NCBI GenBank assembly: GCA_045649415.1 | Contig: JAZRPY010000006.1 | Coordinates: 1 to 64,000, forward strand | Length of the DNA: 64,000 nt | Direction: 5' to 3' | Origin: CAKSQL01 sp045649415 | Lineage (GTDB): Bacteria; Bacillota; Clostridia; UBA1381 | In this document: positions 58,919-64,000 of the stretch, piece by piece | How positions within the stretch are numbered: position 1 is the stretch's first letter | Layout of the letters: every line of letters starts with the position of its first letter | The notes under the pieces: generated by a model | Database searches by the model: none | Told to the model about the DNA's origin: nothing | What the model saw: only the letters and a program-made list of their open reading frames with translations | Translations under genes and position numbers: made by a program

Positions 58919-60121
58919 TTAGCCATCGATTTCAGATACAACACCTGAACCAACTGTTCTACCACCCTCACGGATAGCGAAACGCAAGCCCTTTTCGATA
59001 GCGATAGGAGTGATAAGCTCAACTTCCATCTTTACATTATCGCCAGGCATACACATTTCTGTACCAGCAGGTAATGTGATAACACCTGTAACGTCAGTTG
59101 TTCTGAAATAGAACTGAGGTCTGTAGTTGTTGAAGAATGGTGTATGACGGCCACCTTCATCCTTGGTCAATACATAAACTTCACCCTTGAACTTGGTGTG
59201 AGGATTGATTGAACCAGGCTTAGCCAATACTTGACCACGCTCGATTTCTGTTCTTTGAACACCACGCAACAATGCGCCGATGTTATCACCAGCTTCTGCA
59301 TAGTCAAGAAGCTTTCTGAACATTTCGATACCGGTTACAACAACCTTTCTGCTTTCGTCTGTTAAACCAACGATTTCAACTTCTTCGTTGATGTTTAATT
59401 GACCTCTTTCAACTCTACTTGTCGCAACTGTACCACGGCCTGTGATTGAGAAGATATCCTCGATAGGCATCAAGAATGGTAAGTCAGCCTTTCTTTCAGG
59501 AGTTGGGATGTAGCTATCAACAGCATCCATCAAGTCTAAGATACACTTGTACTCAGGAGCATTGATATCTGTTGATGTTGATTCAAGAACTTGAAGACCT
59601 GAACCTGAAACGATAGGTGTATCGTCACCTGGGAAGTCATACTCGCTAAGCAAGTCTCTGATTTCCATTTCAACTAATTCCATCAATTCTGGATCGTCAA
59701 CTTGGTCAGCCTTGTTCATGAATACTACGATGTAAGGAACACCAACCTGACGAGAAAGCAAGATGTGCTCTCTTGTTTGAGGCATTGGGCCATCTGCTGC
59801 AGAAACAACAAGGATAGCACCGTCCATCTGAGCAGCACCAGTGATCATATTCTTAACATAGTCAGCGTGTCCTGGGCAGTCAACGTGAGCGTAGTGACGG
59901 TTGTCAGTTTCGTACTCAACGTGAGCTGTTGAAATTGTGATACCTCTTTCTCTTTCTTCTGGAGCCTTGTCAATCATGTCATAAGCTTCAAAGCTTGCTT
60001 GTCCCTTAAGTGATAAAACCTTAGTGATAGCAGCTGTTAAAGTTGTCTTACCATGGTCAACGTGTCCAATTGTACCAATGTTTACATGGGGTTTACTTCT
60101 TTCAAATTTTTCCTTTGCCAT
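58919..60121 (-). CDS. tuf: Elongation factor Tu
   Basis: EF-Tu carries aminoacyl-tRNA to the ribosome. The 400-aa protein has the GTPase motifs GHVDHGKT (about residue 18), DCPGHADY, MNKADQVDD, and SGSGL in place of SALK/A; domain II and III are complete. A transcription promoter and a hairpin leader precede it, so it can be read apart from fusA. Last gene of the str operon. Confidence 0.98.
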   Translation of the reverse strand: MAKEKFERSKPHVNIGTIGHVDHGKTTLTAAITKVLSLKGQASFEAYDMIDKAPEERERGITISTAHVEYETDNRHYAHVDCPGHADYVKNMITGAAQMDGAILVVSAADGPMPQTREHILLSRQVGVPYIVVFMNKADQVDDPELMELVEMEIRDLLSEYDFPGDDTPIVSGSGLQVLESTSTDINAPEYKCILDLMDAVDSYIPTPERKADLPFLMPIEDIFSITGRGTVATSRVERGQLNINEEVEIVGLTDESRKVVVTGIEMFRKLLDYAEAGDNIGALLRGVQRTEIERGQVLAKPGSINPHTKFKGEVYVLTKDEGGRHTPFFNNYRPQFYFRTTDVTGVITLPAGTEMCMPGDNVKMEVELITPIAIEKGLRFAIREGGRTVGSGVVSEIDG

Positions 60122-60150
60122 TGTAAATTTCCTCCTTATTTGGCATTTTG

Positions 60151-60175
60151 GGAAGGACTTTTAGAAAGTCCTTCC
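60151..60175 (-). promoter_or_regulatory. Hairpin in the tuf leader
   Basis: GGAAGGACTTT and AAAGTCCTTCC form an 11-bp stem with a three-base loop between the promoter and the ribosome site. No T run follows on the minus strand, so an mRNA stability or processing element is more likely than a terminator. Confidence 0.5.
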
Positions 60176-60210
60176 TTAATGCTTATTTTTATTTTAAATA
60201 AACTAATAAT

Positions 60211-60239
60211 ATTTTACACGATTTTTATGGAAAAATCAA
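60211..60239 (-). promoter_or_regulatory. Promoter for tuf within the str operon
   Basis: On the minus strand TTGATT, 17 bases, TAAAAT. It would give tuf its own transcription beyond that of the operon. Confidence 0.55.
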
Positions 60240-60253
60240 GTGTTTTTTAAAAA

Positions 60254-62368
60254 TTAACCATTATTCTTTACTCTGTCGTTGATAATCTTTTCCTGAATTG
60301 ACTTAGGAACCTCAGAGTAATGAGATGGTTCCATAGAATATTGACCACGACCCTGAGTTCTTGAACGAAGCTCAGTTGCGTAACCAAACATCTCTGATAG
60401 TGGCACCATAGCAGTGATTCTTTGTGCACCGCCTGAAATTGCCTCCATCTTTTGAATCATACCTCTTCTTGAGTTAAGGTCGCCCATAACATCACCAAGG
60501 TATTCATCAGGCATGATAACATTAACAAGCATGATAGGCTCCTTAATAACAGGATCTGCCTTCTTCATGCCTTCCTTGAATGCCATAGAAGCGGCAATCT
60601 TAAATGCCATTTCAGATGAATCGACTTCATGGTAAGAACCATCGTAAAGTGTTACCTTTACATCAACAACATTGTAGCCTGCCAATACACCTGAAAGCAT
60701 AGCGCCCTGAACACCGGCATCAACTGCTGGAATATATTCCTTAGGAATAGCACCACCAACAATTGCATTAACGAATTCATAGCCCTTGCCCTCTTCCATT
60801 GGCTCAAGCTTCAATAGTACATGACCATATTGACCTTTACCACCTGATTGACGAGCATACTTGTTTTCAATGTTAACTTCTTTTCTGATAGCTTCACGAT
60901 ATGAAACCTGTGGTTCACCAACATTAGCTTCAACCTTGAATTCTCTCAAAAGTCTGTCAACAATAATTTCGAGGTGAAGCTCACCCATACCTGCGATAAT
61001 TGTTTGACCTGTTTCTTCATCTGTGTAGGTCTTGAAGGTTGGGTCTTCTTCAGCAAGCTTTGCTAATGCAATACCCATCTTTTCTTGACCAGCCTTAGTT
61101 TTTGGCTCGATCGCAACACGGATAACTGGTTCTGGGAACTCCATAGACTCCAATATAATAGGATTCTTTTCGTCACAAAGTGTATCACCTGTGGTTGTGT
61201 TCTTAAGACCAACTGCAGCAGCGATATCACCTGAGTAAACTATTGAGATATCCTCTCTGTGATTAGCGTGCATTTGAAGAATTCTTCCCATACGCTCCTT
61301 GTTGCCCTTACAAGCATTAAGAACATAAGAGCCTGATTCAACTGTACCTGAGTAAACTCTGAAGAAGCAAATCTTACCAACGAAGGGGTCGGTTGCGATT
61401 TTGAATGCCAATGCAGCAAATGGCGCATTGTCAGATGAAGGTCTTTCATCCTCTTCCTCAGTATCAGGATTGATACCTTTGATGTTTGGAACATCAATAG
61501 GAGCAGGCATATAGTCGATAATAGCATCCAATAGCATCTGAACACCCTTGTTTCTGTAGGATGTTCCACAAAGCATAGGAACGATTTCGTTGTTGATGGT
61601 TGCCTTTCTCAAAGCCTTCTTAAGGTCATCTATAGCAATTTCCTCGCCCTCAAGATAAGCCATCATCAATTCCTCATCGGTTTCTGCGATAGACTCAACC
61701 ATTTTTGCTCTGTACTCTTCAGCTAATTCAAGCATATCGGCAGGGATTTCTTCCTCGCCGTACTGGGTGCCCATTTCATCATAATAGATTTCAGCCTTCA
61801 TAGTCATAAGGTCAATGATACCCTTGAAGGTATCCTCTGAACCGATTGGAAGCTGAATGGGTACTCCGTTAGCATTCAAGCGCTCTTTAACCATTTTAAC
61901 AACATTATAGAAATCTGCGCCCATAATGTCCATCTTATTAACATAAATCATACGGGGAACATTGTAGTCATTAGCCTGACGCCAAACAGTTTCAGACTGA
62001 GGCTCAACGCCACCCTTAGCACACATAACGGTTACTGAACCGTCAAGAACTCTCAAGGAACGCTGAACCTCAACTGTGAAGTCAACGTGTCCCGGTGTGT
62101 CGATAATATTGATTCTGTGCATCACATTAGCCTTTGAGCCTTCTTTTTTAGCCCAGAAACAGGTTGTAGCAGCAGAAGTAATTGTGATACCTCTTTCTTG
62201 CTCCTGTGCCATCCAGTCCATAGTACCTGCACCCTCGTGGGTTTCGCCCATCTTATGGATTCGGCCTGTGTAGTACAGAATTCTTTCGGTTGTTGTTGTT
62301 TTACCGGCATCAATATGAGCCATGATACCAATATTTCTAGTATTTTCCAATGAATATTCTCTACCCAT
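60254..62368 (-). CDS. fusA: Elongation factor G
   Basis: EF-G moves tRNA and mRNA through the ribosome. The 704-aa GTPase has AHIDAGKTTTTERIL, DTPGHVDF, NKMD and the domain IV/V segments (ASMAFKEGMKKADP). A strong AAAGGAGG RBS precedes the ATG. Standard position between rpsG and tuf. Confidence 0.98.
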   Translation of the reverse strand: MGREYSLENTRNIGIMAHIDAGKTTTTERILYYTGRIHKMGETHEGAGTMDWMAQEQERGITITSAATTCFWAKKEGSKANVMHRINIIDTPGHVDFTVEVQRSLRVLDGSVTVMCAKGGVEPQSETVWRQANDYNVPRMIYVNKMDIMGADFYNVVKMVKERLNANGVPIQLPIGSEDTFKGIIDLMTMKAEIYYDEMGTQYGEEEIPADMLELAEEYRAKMVESIAETDEELMMAYLEGEEIAIDDLKKALRKATINNEIVPMLCGTSYRNKGVQMLLDAIIDYMPAPIDVPNIKGINPDTEEEDERPSSDNAPFAALAFKIATDPFVGKICFFRVYSGTVESGSYVLNACKGNKERMGRILQMHANHREDISIVYSGDIAAAVGLKNTTTGDTLCDEKNPIILESMEFPEPVIRVAIEPKTKAGQEKMGIALAKLAEEDPTFKTYTDEETGQTIIAGMGELHLEIIVDRLLREFKVEANVGEPQVSYREAIRKEVNIENKYARQSGGKGQYGHVLLKLEPMEEGKGYEFVNAIVGGAIPKEYIPAVDAGVQGAMLSGVLAGYNVVDVKVTLYDGSYHEVDSSEMAFKIAASMAFKEGMKKADPVIKEPIMLVNVIMPDEYLGDVMGDLNSRRGMIQKMEAISGGAQRITAMVPLSEMFGYATELRSRTQGRGQYSMEPSHYSEVPKSIQEKIINDRVKNNG

Positions 62369-62477
62369 TTATGTGTCCTCCTTTCCTTGTGTCTTTATAA
62401 CAAAGAATTTTCGTTTTTGAATTTAGTATGCATTATATAATAGGAAACAATTCCTAAATATAAAACATTTCGGGATA

Positions 62478-62948
62478 CTACCAACGATAGTGTGCGAAAG
62501 CTCTGTTAGCTTCAGCCATCTTATGAGTATCCTCACGCTTCTTAACTGAACTACCTGTTCCGTTAATAGCGTCAAGCAATTCGTTTGCAAGTCTTTCCTT
62601 CATGGTCTTTTCGTTACGCTCTCTTGAGTAACGGGTTAACCATCTCAAACCTAAGGTTTGTCTACGCTCAGGACGAACTTCCATAGGAACTTGGTAGGTT
62701 GCACCACCAACGCGTCTTGCCTTTACTTCAAGTACAGGCATGATAGCCTCAAGTGCTTCTTGGAATACTTCCAATGGGTCACGCCCGGTCTTTTCCTTTA
62801 CGATATCAAAAGCATCGTAAACAATCTTCTGTGCAACACCCTTTTTACCGTCAAGCATAATATTGTTGATTAGCTTAGTAACAACAACGCTATTGTAGAT
62901 AGGGTCTGCAAGAACCTCTCTTTTTGCAATATAACCTTTTCTTGGCAC
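62478..62948 (-). CDS. rpsG: Ribosomal protein S7
   Basis: S7 nucleates assembly of the 30S head and contacts the E-site tRNA. I use GTG at 62948: it has AAGGAGGG 7 bases upstream and gives the standard VPRKGYIAKREVLADP N terminus, whereas a start 18 bases earlier would lie in the ribosome site. The 156-aa protein ends in the usual basic MAEANRAFAHYRW. Confidence 0.97.
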   Translation of the reverse strand: MPRKGYIAKREVLADPIYNSVVVTKLINNIMLDGKKGVAQKIVYDAFDIVKEKTGRDPLEVFQEALEAIMPVLEVKARRVGGATYQVPMEVRPERRQTLGLRWLTRYSRERNEKTMKERLANELLDAINGTGSSVKKREDTHKMAEANRAFAHYRW

Positions 62949-63122
62949 GTTACTTCCCTCCTTCATAATAATGAGCAGTATAAACTGCTGATAATGAATA
63001 TCACCGGTACTCTGGGTTTAATTTTTCAAAACCCCGTGTGTGCGTATGCGACTTATATTTTGAATATAACGCGATATGCACTAATCATGTGATACATTTA
63101 CAACGCAAAACCTGTTAGCTTA

Positions 63123-63545
63123 TTATTTCTTTTCAGGCTTTGGCCTCTTAGCGCCGTACTTAGAACGGCTCTGCATTCTCTTGGCAACACCTTGTGTATC
63201 AAGTGTACCTCTGATAATGTGATATCTGGTACCTGGAAGGTCTTTAACTCTTCCGCCTCTGATTAACACAACGCTATGTTCCTGAAGATTGTGACCGATA
63301 CCTGGAATGTATGCAGTTACTTCAATTCCGTTAGTAAGCTTTACTCTGGCAATCTTACGAAGAGCTGAGTTAGGCTTCTTAGGAGTTGCAGTTCTTACTG
63401 CTGTACATACACCTCTCTTTTGTGGTGAGCTGTGGTCATTGGTCTTTTTCTTCAAAGAGTTCAAACTCTTCTGGAGCGCAGGAGCAGTTGACTTCTTAAC
63501 TGAAGTTTGTCTGCCCTTTCTAACCAATTGATTAAATGTTGGCAT
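63123..63545 (-). CDS. rpsL: Ribosomal protein S12
   Basis: 140-aa S12, which helps monitor codon-anticodon pairing. The streptomycin-resistance sites are unaltered: TPKKPNSALRK holds the lysine equivalent to E. coli Lys43, and the later PGxRYHxxRG-type segment is present. An extended basic C terminus is normal for Firmicutes. It begins the str operon after the L7Ae-like gene. Confidence 0.98.
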   Translation of the reverse strand: MPTFNQLVRKGRQTSVKKSTAPALQKSLNSLKKKTNDHSSPQKRGVCTAVRTATPKKPNSALRKIARVKLTNGIEVTAYIPGIGHNLQEHSVVLIRGGRVKDLPGTRYHIIRGTLDTQGVAKRMQSRSKYGAKRPKPEKK

Positions 63546-63620
63546 ACCGTGTTACACCTCTCTTTCTTTGAAAATGATTTATATTATAACACACCTGTTT
63601 GGGATGTGGTATAAACAAGG

Positions 63621-63863
63621 TTATTTTAAAACTGCTGCACAGGATGCACCCACATCTATGCTGCAAAGCTTACCTAAAGCCTTTCTTGATTCTGCCTCAC
63701 AAAAGGGAACACCCTTTTGGTTGCAGACCTCTTTTATAGGGAGCAGAATTTTATCGTCACAGTCGCAGGCTATATAGACCTTTGAAACGGAGTCTGCCAA
63801 AAGAGCATTCATAACCTCTTTAAAGCCGATTTTTAAATTGTTTTTATCCAATCCGTCAACCAT
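63621..63863 (-). CDS. L7Ae-like RNA-binding protein (YbxF type)
   Basis: 80 aa of the L7Ae/L30e/S12e fold: GFKEVMNALLADSVSKVYIACDCD, then LPIKEVCNQKGVPF and the C-terminal strand SIDVGASCAAVL. The Bacillus homologue YbxF (located between rpoC and rpsL) binds kink-turn RNAs. The same position, upstream of rpsL, is seen here, so it probably starts the str operon transcript. Confidence 0.9.
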   Translation of the reverse strand: MVDGLDKNNLKIGFKEVMNALLADSVSKVYIACDCDDKILLPIKEVCNQKGVPFCEAESRKALGKLCSIDVGASCAAVLK

Positions 63864-63916
63864 GACCTATTCTTTTCCTTCCATATTATAATCTGCTTTA
63901 CACCATAAGCTATACA

Positions 63917-63946
63917 AGTATATCAAAAAGTATTAGTAAATGTCAA
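63917..63946 (-). promoter_or_regulatory. Promoter of the str operon
   Basis: On the minus strand TTGACA, 18 bases, TATACT, 54 bases before the L7Ae-like start. Beyond it, 63947-64000 has no defined feature. Confidence 0.65.
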
Positions 63947-64000
63947 GTGTTTTTTTAAAAATAATCTCCAAAAAATGCTGAATTTACGCCACATTCAAGG

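Noticed and set aside
63955..64000. Minus-strand tail reading LECGVNSAFFGDYF to a stop, possible end of rpoC or another gene
   Set aside because: Only 14 codons before the window ends; no recognisable C-terminal motif, so nothing can be supported.
1..64000. CRISPR array, prophage or insertion sequence
   Set aside because: I found no regularly spaced repeats, no transposase or integrase gene, and no phage structural gene in the window.

Overview
This window reads as a low-GC, endospore-forming Clostridia chromosome (Firmicutes) around its replication origin. The evidence is a clostridial sporulation set (spoIIE, both dipicolinate synthase subunits, SipL, SpoIID, a GerMN protein), SLH-domain surface proteins, the clostridial form of the rnc/smc/ftsY cluster, HemZ and a GatCAB amidotransferase. 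Genus cannot be assigned from the sequence alone.

Layout. 1-3.7 kb: 3' end of a Nif3-family gene, a 62-aa unknown protein, and a secreted SLH/GLUG-repeat protein. 3.8-9.7 kb: dnaA, a probable oriC with DnaA boxes, a DnaA-trio-like tract and an AT-rich unwinding region, then dnaN, a metallo-beta-lactamase-fold hydrolase, hemZ and a DnaI/DnaC-like ATPase; recF and gyrB are not found here. 9.7-12.3 kb (minus strand): a small lipoprotein, a membrane protein, rsmE and prmA. 12.6-17.4 kb: gyrA, two tandem cyclophilins (one lipoprotein, one cytosolic) and a GerMN protein.

17.4-27.4 kb is the main accessory system, a bacterial microcompartment (BMC) operon read from one good sigma-A promoter. It has a class II aldolase, a PduO-like protein, CoA-acylating aldehyde dehydrogenase, zinc alcohol dehydrogenase, four hexameric shell proteins (one with a histone-like Lys-rich tail), PduL, an EutN-type vertex protein, a PduS-like Fe-S/flavin protein, a PduT-like trimeric shell protein with a pore cysteine, and a DeoR regulator. 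A rhamnulokinase gene lies 1.2 kb further on. The likely route is: rhamnulose-1-P or fuculose-1-P is cleaved to DHAP and lactaldehyde, which is dismutated inside the shell to 1,2-propanediol and lactoyl-CoA/lactoyl-P. No diol dehydratase or glycyl-radical enzyme is present in the window, although an adenosyltransferase domain is. Four enzymes carry amphipathic helices that look like encapsulation tags, including the aldolase at its C terminus.

30-41 kb: sipL, gatCAB, an M14 peptidase, a probable main S-layer gene with a long structured leader, and a SpoIID protein. 41-47.6 kb: acpP, rnc, a radical SAM protein, smc and ftsY. 47.6-53.9 kb: a 48-aa Cys-rich membrane protein, tRNA-Leu(CAA), dpaA-dpaB, a phosphodiesterase, spoIIE and a DUF6062-like protein. 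54-58.9 kb: GTP-type PEP carboxykinase, a HAD hydrolase, an orphan fumarase beta subunit, a decayed gene remnant, and a divergent XRE regulator/membrane protein pair. 58.9-63.9 kb: the str operon (L7Ae-like protein, rpsL, rpsG, fusA, tuf) on the minus strand. If oriC is at 5.3 kb this operon faces the replication fork, which is unusual.
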